DNA of 64,000 nt. It comes from Spirochaetaceae bacterium. Lineage in GTDB: Bacteria; Spirochaetota; Spirochaetia; DSM-27196; SKKC01. The stretch covers positions 1-64,000 of the forward strand of contig RECN01000074.1 of the NCBI GenBank assembly GCA_007694005.1, in the 5' to 3' direction. Every line of letters begins with the position of its first letter. Positions within the stretch are counted from its first letter, which is position 1. Below are positions 16,860 to 25,831 of this stretch, piece after piece. A program made the position numbers and the translations under genes. The notes below the pieces were generated by a model that saw only the letters and a program-made list of their open reading frames with translations, had not been told where the DNA came from and made no database searches.

Positions 16860-18302
16860 ATGAAATCTACCGAGCGGCTCCGTATGAGAACCCAGCTTGG
16901 CTACGGTGCCGGCGACCTGTATGGTGGCGGAGCGTTTTTTATCGTCTCCACTCTGTATCTTGTGTTTCTTACCGATGTGATGGGTGTCCGGCCGGCTCTT
17001 GCGGGGCTTGTGGTTCTGATCGCGCGTGGATGGGATGCGGTCAGCGACCCTGTTATGGGAATGATTACGGACCGCACTCGCACCAGAATGGGGCGACGCA
17101 GACCCTATTTCCTTCTCGGTATGCCGTTCATAGTCCTGAGTTTCGTATTTCTCTGGTATCCTGCCGGATTCGCAGCCGAGTGGGCACGGTTCAGCTATGC
17201 GCTCGTGACCTACCTGTTTTTTTCGACGGTCATTACCATGGTCATGATCCCCTATAACGCGCTTGCGAGCGAGCTGACACTCGACTACGGAGAGCGCAGC
17301 CGGCTCACTGCGTACAGGCTCGCGTTCTCCGAGCTTTCAACGATTATCTGTGCGCTTGTGCCGCTACTGATCATCGACGCAGCAGCGAGTCGTGCAGTCG
17401 GGTATCCCATCATGGGACTCATATTTGGACTCTTCTTCGCCCTTCCTTTCCTGGCTACGTTTCTGACGACATCCGAGCGACCGGACTTCACCGCGCGTTC
17501 GACACCTGCGGAATGGAAGGCCTTCGCGGAGCCGTTCAGAAATCGCACCTTCCGGCGCTTTATACTGATTTTTCTGTTCTCGTTTGCAGCCATCGATATC
17601 GTGCTCGCGATAATCGTATTTTTTGTAACGCACTACCTCCGTATTCCCCACCTCACCAATCTGCTGCTGGGGACTCTCCTGATCGTACAGCTCGTGCTTC
17701 TCCCGCTGTACTACGCGCTGAGTCGACGGTACAGCAAGATCATCGCACTGATTACCGGTGCGGTAATCTGGATTATCGCCATGCTCAGCAGTCTCTTTCT
17801 GCGGCCCGGCCTGCCGATACCGGTGTACTTTGTTTTCGCCGCGCTGGTTGGATCGGGTACCGGAGGCGTGATCGTCATGGCCTACGCGATCTTTCCCGAC
17901 ATTCCCGACGTCGATGAGCTGGTAAGCGGCCGTCGCCGTGAAGGGATCTTTGCGGGCGTCCAGACCTTCCTTCGAAAACTGACCGGAGCGTTCGCCGTCT
18001 TTCTCGTAGGACAGGCAATCGATATTGCCGGCTATGTTTCGCCGACCGAGTCCATGGTAAACGGAGCAGCACAGGTCGTAATAGCCGAACAGAGCCAGGC
18101 CTTTATCACCGTGCTTCGTGTCGTATTTGCCGCAGTACCTATCGTGTTCATCTTCCTGACCATTCTGATATCCCTGCGGTTCCCCTTAAGCCGGGAGGTG
18201 CACGGGAAACTGAAAGCCTATCTCGCAGAACGCCGCGCGAACGATGGTAAGGTCGTCGACGAGGCCTATGAGAAGGAACTTCGCGCGCTGCTGTTCGACT
18301 GA
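16860..18302 (+). CDS. GPH-family sugar:cation symporter (MFS-like)
   Basis: A 480-residue inner-membrane transporter with about 12 helices. The GPH (glycoside-pentoside-hexuronide) signature is clear: [14 protein letters not shown] at the start, [29 protein letters not shown] after helix 2, and a conserved [12 protein letters not shown] loop. These match MelB/XylP/YicJ-type symporters. The start is secured by GGAGG shortly upstream. The divergent neighbour is a large GH38/57-like protein, so a glycoside or oligosaccharide substrate is plausible. The last 37 bases overlap the convergent ABC ATPase gene. Confidence 0.9.
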   Translation: MKSTERLRMRTQLGYGAGDLYGGGAFFIVSTLYLVFLTDVMGVRPALAGLVVLIARGWDAVSDPVMGMITDRTRTRMGRRRPYFLLGMPFIVLSFVFLWYPAGFAAEWARFSYALVTYLFFSTVITMVMIPYNALASELTLDYGERSRLTAYRLAFSELSTIICALVPLLIIDAAASRAVGYPIMGLIFGLFFALPFLATFLTTSERPDFTARSTPAEWKAFAEPFRNRTFRRFILIFLFSFAAIDIVLAIIVFFVTHYLRIPHLTNLLLGTLLIVQLVLLPLYYALSRRYSKIIALITGAVIWIIAMLSSLFLRPGLPIPVYFVFAALVGSGTGGVIVMAYAIFPDIPDVDELVSGRRREGIFAGVQTFLRKLTGAFAVFLVGQAIDIAGYVSPTESMVNGAAQVVIAEQSQAFITVLRVVFAAVPIVFIFLTILISLRFPLSREVHGKLKAYLAERRANDGKVVDEAYEKELRALLFD

Positions 18303-19387
18303 GTAGGTTCGTAGGTAAAGCTGCGATCGGGACCGTGGTGCGCGGCATCTTTCAGCCCGTTTACAATCTGCTCACGTGATGCGGTAATGCGTGGTCCTAC
18401 GACCCGATCATCTATGTGATGACACGCAACGCTGTGCCCCGTGCCGACGTCTCTGGGTTTCGGTTCACTGTTGCGGCATAGGTCAGTTGCGAACGGACAT
18501 CGGGAAGAAAAGACACAACCGGTCGGTGGCTGCACTGGACTCGGAAGGTCGCCCTCAAGGATAATGCGTGCTCGTGACTTCTCTATCGCAGGGTCCGTTA
18601 TAGGAACCGCGGACATGAGAGATTGTGTGTAGGGGTGCAGAGGCTGTTCGAACAGCTCGTCGTACGACGCGATTTCCATGATCTTTCCGAGATACATGAC
18701 GGCGATCCTGTGCGAGATGTGGCGAACCATGCTCAGATCGTGCGCAATGAACAGATACGTCAGCCCCAGTTCATCCTGCAGGCGGGAAAGCAGATTCACC
18801 ACCTGAGCCTGTATCGCGACGTCCAGGGCGGATATAGGTTCGTCGCAGACGATGAGCTCGGGGTTCAGCACGAGGGCCCGGGCAATGCCAATTCTCTGTC
18901 GTTGTCCCCCTGAGAACTCGTGTGGAAAGCGTTTCATGTGGTCGGGATTCATACCGACAAGCTGAAGCATCTCCTGCACACGGTTCTGAAGGTTTGCTCC
19001 CGGTCGTTCTCCACGAATCAGCAGGGGCTCTGCGACGATGTACTCAACGGTGTGCCTCGGGTTCAGCGAAGAATACGAGTCCTGAAAAATCATCTGCATG
19101 CGCGATCGGAAGCTTCGAAGGTCCCGATAGTTGAGCCTCGTGACGTCGGTCTCGCCGATACGGACGCTTCCTTCGGTTGGTTCATGCAGACGGAGCATGC
19201 TGCGTGCGGTCGTGGATTTACCACATCCGCTTTCTCCGACGAGTCCAAGGGTTTCTCCCCTCGGGATGCCGAACGATACCCCATCGACGGCCTTGACGTA
19301 CCCGACGGTCCGGTTTACGAGCAGACCCTTCTGTACGGGGAAGTACTGTTTGAGGCCGTGAACCTGAACGAAGTCACCGGCGCTCAT
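18266..19387 (-). CDS. Oligopeptide-type ABC transporter ATP-binding protein (OppF-like)
   Basis: A 373-residue ATPase, the second of two for a peptide/nickel-type importer. Walker A is GESGCGKST (51-59), the signature is [10 protein letters not shown], and Walker B ends in CDEPISALD. The C-terminal Cys-rich segment [14 protein letters not shown] is the oligopeptide-transporter tail that in relatives binds an iron-sulfur cluster. About 45 extra residues follow it and overlap the convergent symporter gene by 37 bases. It overlaps the OppD-like gene by four bases, as the last member of the operon. Confidence 0.94.
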   Translation of the reverse strand: MSAGDFVQVHGLKQYFPVQKGLLVNRTVGYVKAVDGVSFGIPRGETLGLVGESGCGKSTTARSMLRLHEPTEGSVRIGETDVTRLNYRDLRSFRSRMQMIFQDSYSSLNPRHTVEYIVAEPLLIRGERPGANLQNRVQEMLQLVGMNPDHMKRFPHEFSGGQRQRIGIARALVLNPELIVCDEPISALDVAIQAQVVNLLSRLQDELGLTYLFIAHDLSMVRHISHRIAVMYLGKIMEIASYDELFEQPLHPYTQSLMSAVPITDPAIEKSRARIILEGDLPSPVQPPTGCVFSSRCPFATDLCRNSEPKPRDVGTGHSVACHHIDDRVVGPRITASREQIVNGLKDAAHHGPDRSFTYEPTQSNSSARSSFS

Positions 19388-20460
19388 ACCGCACCCTCTG
19401 TTCTGCGCGTATTGTGTTCCAGATCGTACCAGCAGGCCGAGGTATGTCTTGAGTCGCTGACTGCATTTCCGTCGAGAGCAAAGAGCGGCGGGCGTTGTTG
19501 AGTGCAGAGGTCAAACGACCACGGACAGCGTGGCGCAAACGGACATTGACGCAACGCGCTGTAGACACTCGGCGGGGTCCCTTTGATGTTCACGAGGCGT
19601 TTGTTGTCCTGATGCAGTTTCGGGATCGCGCCTAAGAGTCCGACCGTGTACGGGTGGCGTGGATGCCGGTACACGGTTTCTGCCGTGCCAGTCTCGACTG
19701 CAGTTCCCCCATACATGACCATCACCCGGTCAGCAATCCCCGCCACTACGCCGAGATCGTGCGAGATCCAGATCACCGAGATCCCCATCTCCCGTTTCAG
19801 TTTCATGAGCAGATCGATGATCTGCGCCTGTATGGTTACATCGAGCGCGGTTGTCGGTTCATCGGCAATGACCAGTTCCGGGTTGCAGGCAATAGCGATC
19901 GCGATCATGACGCGCTGTCGCATTCCGCCGGAGAACTCGTGCGGATAGGAGTGATAGCGATTGTCGGCGTCCGAAATGCCAACCTGTTTGAGCAGATCGA
20001 CGCTTCGGCGCTTCGCCGCCGATCCGCGAGCGATATTGTGTCGCTCGATGATTTCCCGTATCTGTTTACCGACAGAAATCAACGGATTGAGTGAACTCAG
20101 AGGATCCTGAAACACGAATCCGACCCGACGGCCTCTGACTCTGTTCATCTGTTTCCAGGACAGCGAGATCAGGTCTACAGACTCATCGCCGCTTCTGAGA
20201 ATAGCGGATCCTGAGGTGATTTCTCCGGGAGGCTCCGGGATAAGTCTCAGCAGAGACAGCATCGAGACGCTTTTACCGCTCCCGCTTTCTCCGACGACAC
20301 CGAGTGTTTCGCCCCGGTACAGGTCAAACGAGATGGAGTTCACGGCGTGTACGACGCCGTCGACAGTATTGAATCGTACCGACAGATCTTTCACCGACAG
20401 AATCGGCTCCGAGCGCGGCGGGTGTGGCGTGTGACCCTGTGTCTTCCTTCGCCGCATCAT
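19384..20460 (-). CDS. Oligopeptide-type ABC transporter ATP-binding protein (OppD-like)
   Basis: A 358-residue ATPase with Walker [10 protein letters not shown], signature [10 protein letters not shown] and Walker [11 protein letters not shown]. The C-terminal [14 protein letters not shown] is the OppD/DppD-type cysteine tail. It pairs with the OppF-like ATPase encoded next. It overlaps the permease gene upstream and the OppF-like gene downstream by four bases each, indicating tight translational coupling within the importer operon. Confidence 0.95.
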   Translation of the reverse strand: MMRRRKTQGHTPHPPRSEPILSVKDLSVRFNTVDGVVHAVNSISFDLYRGETLGVVGESGSGKSVSMLSLLRLIPEPPGEITSGSAILRSGDESVDLISLSWKQMNRVRGRRVGFVFQDPLSSLNPLISVGKQIREIIERHNIARGSAAKRRSVDLLKQVGISDADNRYHSYPHEFSGGMRQRVMIAIAIACNPELVIADEPTTALDVTIQAQIIDLLMKLKREMGISVIWISHDLGVVAGIADRVMVMYGGTAVETGTAETVYRHPRHPYTVGLLGAIPKLHQDNKRLVNIKGTPPSVYSALRQCPFAPRCPWSFDLCTQQRPPLFALDGNAVSDSRHTSACWYDLEHNTRRTEGAV

Positions 20461-21353
20461 GAACTTCTCCGCTGCCGGGGATCGAGGACATCGCGTAACC
20501 AGTCACCGAGCAGGTTCATGCTCAGCGAAGTGACCACAATGGCAAGGCCCGGAAAGGTCGCGATCCACGGTGAGAACTGTATGTACTGGCGTCCTGCGGC
20601 GAGCATATTACCCCAGCTCGGTATTGACGGTGGTACGCTCAGACCCAGAAAACCCAGTCCCGCCTCGTAGAAAATCATGCCTGACATCTCGAAAGTGGCT
20701 ACCGTCAGAATCGGACCGATGAGATTCGGCAGAATATGTCTGGTGATGATGTGGTGTCGCGAAGCGCCTATGCTGATTGCTGACTCGACGTAGCCCGACG
20801 TTCGGATACGGAGAACTTCGCCCCGGGTCACTCGAACGAAGAGGGGGGCATTCGTGAAACCGAATATGAGGATGACGTTGAGCAGGCTTCGTCCGAGGAC
20901 CGACGCGACGACGACGACCAGAAGCAGATACGGAACCGAGAGTACGAGATTTGTGACCGCCATTATCGCGCTGTCCGTCCGTCCCCCCATGTAACCGGCG
21001 GTCATGCCGAACACGAGACCTATTGAGGACGCGATAAGAACACCAAAAAACCCCACCGTCAGCGATACTCTCGTGCCGACGAGTATGCGACTGAGCATGT
21101 CCCGTCCCAGATTGTCCGTACCCAGAGGATGCTCCATGCTTCCGGCTTCATGCCAGGCGGGTGGCTGCCGGCTGCTGCGTAGATTCTGCTGCAGAGGATC
21201 GTGTGGCGAAAGAGCTGGTGCAGCAAGAGCGAGAAACACGATCAGCACGAACAGGATCAGGCCGAAAAGGCCTGCCTTGTCGCGCAGAACAATTCGGGCA
21301 AGACGCTGCGGTGCGCGGCGGAGATCCTGCCTGTCAAGCGCGTCAATCCTCAT
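20457..21353 (-). CDS. Oligopeptide-type ABC transporter permease (DppC-like)
   Basis: A 298-residue permease with about six membrane helices. The N-terminal HDPLQQNLRSSRQPP and HPLGTDNLGRDMLSRI segments are hallmarks of the DppC/OppC subfamily. The EAA-like coupling loop contains SIGASRHHIITRHILPNLIGP. I chose the ATG at 21353, seven bases after GAGG, rather than a TTG at 21371. It overlaps the DppB-like permease gene by 11 bases. Confidence 0.94.
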   Translation of the reverse strand: MRIDALDRQDLRRAPQRLARIVLRDKAGLFGLILFVLIVFLALAAPALSPHDPLQQNLRSSRQPPAWHEAGSMEHPLGTDNLGRDMLSRILVGTRVSLTVGFFGVLIASSIGLVFGMTAGYMGGRTDSAIMAVTNLVLSVPYLLLVVVVASVLGRSLLNVILIFGFTNAPLFVRVTRGEVLRIRTSGYVESAISIGASRHHIITRHILPNLIGPILTVATFEMSGMIFYEAGLGFLGLSVPPSIPSWGNMLAAGRQYIQFSPWIATFPGLAIVVTSLSMNLLGDWLRDVLDPRQRRSS

Positions 21354-22263
21354 AGCGTATCCTCGGATCAATGAGCACGTAGGCGAGGTCGGTGAGCAGG
21401 TTCAGCAGAACGATGAACGCCGCGCTCACGAAGGCGAGCGCCTGCACGAGCGGGAAGTCGCGCGCCTGAACCGCTTCGTTGATCATACGGCCGACACCGG
21501 GCCAGGCAAATATCGTTTCGATGTATATCGATCCGCCAAGCAGATATCCGAACTGTACACCGACGATACTTACCAGAGTTACCGATACATTCAGAAAAAT
21601 ATGGTGCGTGTACACCCGGTGATCGAGAAGTCCTTTGCTGTAGGCGGTTCGCACGTAGTCTTCGTTCCGAACCTCGAGCACTGCCGACCGGACCAGACGT
21701 GTGAATTTTCCGAGCGGGAACAGGCCGAGCGCCACCGCGGGGAGGACTATGGAGCCGAACCCGCCTCTGCCGAAGGTCGGAAACCACCCAAGCGTAACCG
21801 AGAACAGCGAAATCATCATGAGCGCGAGCCAGAAGTTCGGTACCGTCTGACCGACCAGACCGACTGCCCTGCAGACGGTGTCCCAGGTAGTGCCTGGACG
21901 CGAGCCACCGATGACACCAAGAGGAATCGCAACGATCAGCGCAAATACCAGGGCTGCGAGCGAAAGTTCAATCGTCGCCGGCATGCGTTCCAGTACGATG
22001 CGCATGGCCGGCGCACGGTAGTGCAGGGAGCGTCCGAAATCACCCTGCAGGGCGCCGGTCATGAAGTGAAAGAACTGGGCTGGCAGCGGTTCGTTGAAAC
22101 CCATCGCGTCCCGGAACGCCTCGATATCGGCCGGTGAGGCATCCCGGGGCATCATGATGCGCGCAGGGTCTCCTGTCAGGCGAACCAGAAAGAAGACCAG
22201 AATCAGCACGCCGAACATGAGCATAATGGACTGTATCACTCGCGACAGGAGATAACGCTGCAT
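21343..22263 (-). CDS. Oligopeptide-type ABC transporter permease (DppB-like)
   Basis: A 306-residue permease with six predicted helices. It has the family N-terminus (LLSRVIQSIMLMFGVLILVF), the periplasmic FNEPLPAQF region, the EAA-like loop with RTAYSKGLLDHRVYTHHIF, and a C-terminal LTDLAYVLIDPRIRY typical of DppB/OppB. It is the second gene of the importer operon, 24 bases after the binding-protein gene. Confidence 0.95.
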   Translation of the reverse strand: MQRYLLSRVIQSIMLMFGVLILVFFLVRLTGDPARIMMPRDASPADIEAFRDAMGFNEPLPAQFFHFMTGALQGDFGRSLHYRAPAMRIVLERMPATIELSLAALVFALIVAIPLGVIGGSRPGTTWDTVCRAVGLVGQTVPNFWLALMMISLFSVTLGWFPTFGRGGFGSIVLPAVALGLFPLGKFTRLVRSAVLEVRNEDYVRTAYSKGLLDHRVYTHHIFLNVSVTLVSIVGVQFGYLLGGSIYIETIFAWPGVGRMINEAVQARDFPLVQALAFVSAAFIVLLNLLTDLAYVLIDPRIRYED

Positions 22264-22287
22264 GTCGGTCTGATTTACCCTCGACCT

Positions 22288-23841
22288 TTAGTCGAGGGAC
22301 GTAAACATCAGAAAGTAGTCTTCCGCCGCCCGTGGTATGTAGTCCCGCACATTGCTTCGAACCGCTTCAAAGGTCTCGGGCACGTACAGATATATAAACG
22401 GAGGGTCATCCTGCATGTAGCGGTGCAGCTCCCGATACAGCGCGGCCCGTTCGTCCTGGTCTATCGTTACCGATATGCGGTCGAGCAGGTCATCGATTAC
22501 CGGATCGCTCCATGCCGAAAAGCTTGCGTCCCAGCCGCCGAGAGCACCGCGCAGGCGGGGCAGGGATTCACCCGATCGCTCAGACCAGCTGTCGCCGAAC
22601 AGCGGCGGAAGCTGCTTTTCTGCTTCGAGATCCCAGAAGCGTCCCGACTCGATGATGTCGAGATCTGTTACGATGCCCACCTCGGCAAGATAGCCCTGAA
22701 CGGCCTCGGCGACCTGTTCAAAGTTGGTGTAGGCACCTGCAGGAGCGGCGAAACCTATCTCAAAACCGTCGGGATAGCCCGCTTCGGCAAGGAGCTCCCG
22801 TGCCCGGTCGGGGTCGAAAGGAAAGGGCTCAACCGAGGGATCGTAGCCCAGGTTCGACGAGGTCATGAGACCCGTAGAGAGTTGTGCCCGGCCGCCGAAC
22901 AGGCTGTCGATTATCGCCTGCCGGTCAACCGCGTAGTTCATTGCACGGCGGACTCGGGGGTCCATGGTCGGTTGGTCGATTCCTGTCGTGAGATTATTGA
23001 ATGCGATGTAGAACACGCGATCGATAGGATAGGTGACGACATCGACGTCGTTCACCCGCTCGAGTGCATCTGCCTGCTCAAAGCTCAGGCGATTAACGAT
23101 ATCGATTTCACCCGTCTGTATCGCCGCCATGCGTGTCGATGACTCGGGAATGGGGCGGAACACGACGCGATCAACGAGCGGAAGCCCTTCGCGCCAGTAG
23201 CTGTCGTTCCGCTCAAGGACAACACGGTCCTCCCGGACCCACTCGACAAACTGAAATGGACCGGTACCCACCGGAGCTGCGCCGAAACCGTCGTCGCCGA
23301 CTTCCTGCGTGTACAGCGGCGGAACCATGTTCCAGTGCTGAGCCATGACGCCAAGCAGCAGGGGGTCGGGTTCTGCGGTGCTAATGCGGACCGTATACTC
23401 GTCAACCCGTTCCACGGACTCTGCGCGAGCCCACCGGTCACTCCATTCGATGTGAGGCTGTATGCCGCGTTCCCAGGAAAACACGACAGCATCCGCGTTA
23501 AAGGGCTCGCCGTTGTGGAAGTCCACGCCTTCGCGCAGAAAAAAGGTGTACTCGCGGCCGTCTTCAGAAACGTCCCAACGTTCTGCGAGAGCAGGTTCGA
23601 TCACGTTCTGTTCATTTGCCCACACGAGACTGTCGAACAACTGCCAGGAAACATTCTGTGCATTGCGTTCTGCAGCAACTGATGCATCCAGCGAGTTGGG
23701 GAAAGTCGGGACGGCAACCCGAAGAGTGACAATCTCGGGTTCAGTCGTCTCGGCCTGCCCGCAGGCAAAAAACAGCAAGACCAGGGCAGACAACGCGAGA
23801 AGCAGTGTCGGCCCCTTCCATTTCGTATGTAATGTATTCAT
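22288..23841 (-). CDS. Solute-binding lipoprotein, family 5 (peptide/nickel type)
   Basis: A 517-residue extracytoplasmic binding protein. The signal peptide ends in a loose lipobox (LFFAC), so the mature protein is a lipoprotein. The family-5 fold is recognisable from LVWANEQNVIEPALAERWD, YTFFLREGVDFHNGEPF.ADAVVFSWER, the GTGPFQFVEW motif and a dyad near RRAMNYAVDRQAI. Such proteins feed peptides, opines, nickel or oligosaccharides to the cognate permease; the substrate cannot be read. It is the first gene of the five-gene operon. A possible inverted repeat lies just before its ATG. Confidence 0.93.
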   Translation of the reverse strand: MNTLHTKWKGPTLLLALSALVLLFFACGQAETTEPEIVTLRVAVPTFPNSLDASVAAERNAQNVSWQLFDSLVWANEQNVIEPALAERWDVSEDGREYTFFLREGVDFHNGEPFNADAVVFSWERGIQPHIEWSDRWARAESVERVDEYTVRISTAEPDPLLLGVMAQHWNMVPPLYTQEVGDDGFGAAPVGTGPFQFVEWVREDRVVLERNDSYWREGLPLVDRVVFRPIPESSTRMAAIQTGEIDIVNRLSFEQADALERVNDVDVVTYPIDRVFYIAFNNLTTGIDQPTMDPRVRRAMNYAVDRQAIIDSLFGGRAQLSTGLMTSSNLGYDPSVEPFPFDPDRARELLAEAGYPDGFEIGFAAPAGAYTNFEQVAEAVQGYLAEVGIVTDLDIIESGRFWDLEAEKQLPPLFGDSWSERSGESLPRLRGALGGWDASFSAWSDPVIDDLLDRISVTIDQDERAALYRELHRYMQDDPPFIYLYVPETFEAVRSNVRDYIPRAAEDYFLMFTSLD

Positions 23842-23845
23842 GCCT

Positions 23846-23864
23846 TACAACTTATCAGGTTGTA
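23846..23864. repeat. Inverted repeat before the binding-protein gene
   Basis: TACAAC and GTTGTA, 6-bp perfect arms seven bases apart, lie about five bases upstream of the importer operon start codon. This could be an operator or a small mRNA hairpin hiding the AAGG ribosome binding site. Weak evidence. Confidence 0.3.
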
Positions 23865-23925
23865 TTGTGTCTCGACAAGCTTATGTACGACGTAAGATGG
23901 GAGTATTCATGCAAAGCTAACAGGC

Positions 23926-23964
23926 AAAAAAAAACGGTATGCCTGGACGTCATTCGGCATACCG
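23926..23964 (-). terminator. Terminator of the lepB-transpeptidase-DUF115 operon
   Basis: On the minus strand, CGGTATGCC pairs with GGCATACCG (9 bp, 23935-23964) around a 12-base loop and is followed by nine T residues (23926-23934 as A on the plus strand). It lies about 80 bases after the DUF115 gene. The rest of the 202-base gap holds no gene I can support. Confidence 0.9.
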
Positions 23965-24043
23965 TTAACGAATTATAGTCTCACAGCGCAGCATTCGCTG
24001 TCTGATTGACCACTTTTTACCGTTAGTATGTGTATCGACCGGC

Positions 24044-25831
24044 TTACTCATTTTCTTGAGTTAGAAACTCTTTGTGTCGTTCGATGCTTTCGAGAATGTG
24101 AGTGTATATCTGTCTGCTCTTTTCGATGGGATGTAGCGACGCATCGAGCATGACATCCTCGACTGCGTGTTGTACGAGAAAACCCGCGACATCGCGGGCA
24201 TCGACCCCCATGATCTGTGCGTCAATTCTGTCGAGTGCTTCAAGGTCAGGCTGTGACGTGGATAGTTCTTCGAGCGCGCTGCCGCATAAGGCTGCCAGGG
24301 TCTCAAGCTGCCCGCTCAGCCGCGCGAGGCGGTCGCGAATTCTTGTGCGTCGTATGGTCAGTTCCGCATCGTCGCGCCTCAGGCCTTTCGAACGAATCAG
24401 CGCGTCTATGTCGGGCCTCCGAACCGGTTTCGCGAGGATCTCTCCGGGCCTGCTGCACGCCATACCGGGTATGCCGACTGCGTGCGGGTTGAGGTTCAGG
24501 GTCTTTGTCCCGGGGTGCAGGCTCATCTGGTTCTCGAACCACCAGTGATACACCCGCATGCGTTCGTCGGTGAGCACCTGCGATCCGGTGAAGTCCCTGG
24601 TGTAGAAGGGAGTACCACTGTTTAGGTATCTCCACGCCATCGACTCGGTCGGATACAGGCGATCGCAGTAGGAGAGGCTGCGCTCCTCGAAAAAACTGCC
24701 CCGAAAGTGCGTGTTTCGACCGGGGAATCCGAGGTCGAGGCCGGCACAAAAGATCTCGCTGACACCAAGATGACGCGCAAAATCCCATGCCGTCGTGCTG
24801 ACCGACCCGCCGGCTCCCAGACTTCCGAATTCGCCAAGGTTCTCTTCGAGGTAACGCCCGAGCGGAAACAGGGATGAGCACATATAGGTCTGTGAACCAA
24901 GCAGACGGAATACGCGAGGATGCGTGGAACTTTCTGAAACCAGTACCGAGTTCGAGTTACGACACAGATCAAGATGCCGCGTGTTCCAGTATTGTGGATC
25001 GACGATAATCGTGTAGTCAGGGTCGACTCCGCTTCTCAGCGCTGCCACGAGACTCGTGTCGACCGCAATTATGAGGCATCGCCTCGCCAGTTCCGGCAGT
25101 ACAGGGAGCACTTCGTCGAGACCGGGGCCTCCGGCGAGAACCACCGCGGGAACACCATGGAAAAGGTCGGCAAGCTCCGCGACCGGACGCGCCCGGGCGA
25201 GAACGTCCAGATTCGTAACAAGGTTCACGACCCAGCGTCGCCCGAAGCGCTTCAGGGTCGCGCGATTCACGTCACGGCGGCGGAATGTGTCATCGATGAC
25301 GCGGTCAAGCTGTTCAAACTCGGCCCTATTTCTCGAGTACAGCGAACGGAGTCTCACTGCGTAAACCTGTGAGCGGTGCATGTTACGCAAAAGCATCGCC
25401 ACCTGCTCCGGTGGACACGCGGTAAACAGGGACAGCCGATCCGAACCGAGTACGTGTTGCAGATCCCGCCATTTCAGTGTTTCGTGAAACAGGGCGGTAT
25501 CGGGTTCGTAGACGATGCAGTGTACGTCGTGACAACTGCGAAGCGCTTCTTCGACGTGATACCCGAGTCCGAAGCCGAAAAACACGATAACCTGTATGCC
25601 GTCCGAACGTTGCACGTCCTGAATGGTCCTGATCGCCTCGCGATAGGGATCTCGTGCCGAATGCACGTATGTACCGGAAGCCCTGAGCGATACGACACCC
25701 GTTTCTGTGTCTATGGCGAAGTCCGCGTCGGTACACGCTCCCGCTCTGCGTACCGCGTCGGCGAGACCGGGGTGTGCACGATCGAGAGCTTCCAGGTTCT
25801 GGTCACGCAGGAGGTTGCTATTCGAGTTCAA
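24044..25831 (-). CDS. DUF115/Maf-type motility-associated protein
   Basis: A 595-residue cytosolic protein with the DUF115 (MptE-like) core of motility-associated factors. Key segments are VIVFFGFGLGYHVEEAL, PAVVLAGGPGLDEVLPVL, a DPDYTIIVDPQYWNT strand-loop, and GAGGSVSTTAWDFARHLGVSEIFCAGLDLGFPGRNTH. In Campylobacter, Aeromonas and other bacteria, Maf proteins transfer nonulosonic acid sugars to flagellin; spirochaetes have relatives. The coiled C-terminal 150 residues are less recognisable. It overlaps the transpeptidase gene by 14 bases, which is unusual company for a motility gene. No sugar biosynthesis genes are in the window. Flagellin glycosylation is therefore inference. Confidence 0.75.
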   Translation of the reverse strand: MNSNSNLLRDQNLEALDRAHPGLADAVRRAGACTDADFAIDTETGVVSLRASGTYVHSARDPYREAIRTIQDVQRSDGIQVIVFFGFGLGYHVEEALRSCHDVHCIVYEPDTALFHETLKWRDLQHVLGSDRLSLFTACPPEQVAMLLRNMHRSQVYAVRLRSLYSRNRAEFEQLDRVIDDTFRRRDVNRATLKRFGRRWVVNLVTNLDVLARARPVAELADLFHGVPAVVLAGGPGLDEVLPVLPELARRCLIIAVDTSLVAALRSGVDPDYTIIVDPQYWNTRHLDLCRNSNSVLVSESSTHPRVFRLLGSQTYMCSSLFPLGRYLEENLGEFGSLGAGGSVSTTAWDFARHLGVSEIFCAGLDLGFPGRNTHFRGSFFEERSLSYCDRLYPTESMAWRYLNSGTPFYTRDFTGSQVLTDERMRVYHWWFENQMSLHPGTKTLNLNPHAVGIPGMACSRPGEILAKPVRRPDIDALIRSKGLRRDDAELTIRRTRIRDRLARLSGQLETLAALCGSALEELSTSQPDLEALDRIDAQIMGVDARDVAGFLVQHAVEDVMLDASLHPIEKSRQIYTHILESIERHKEFLTQENE

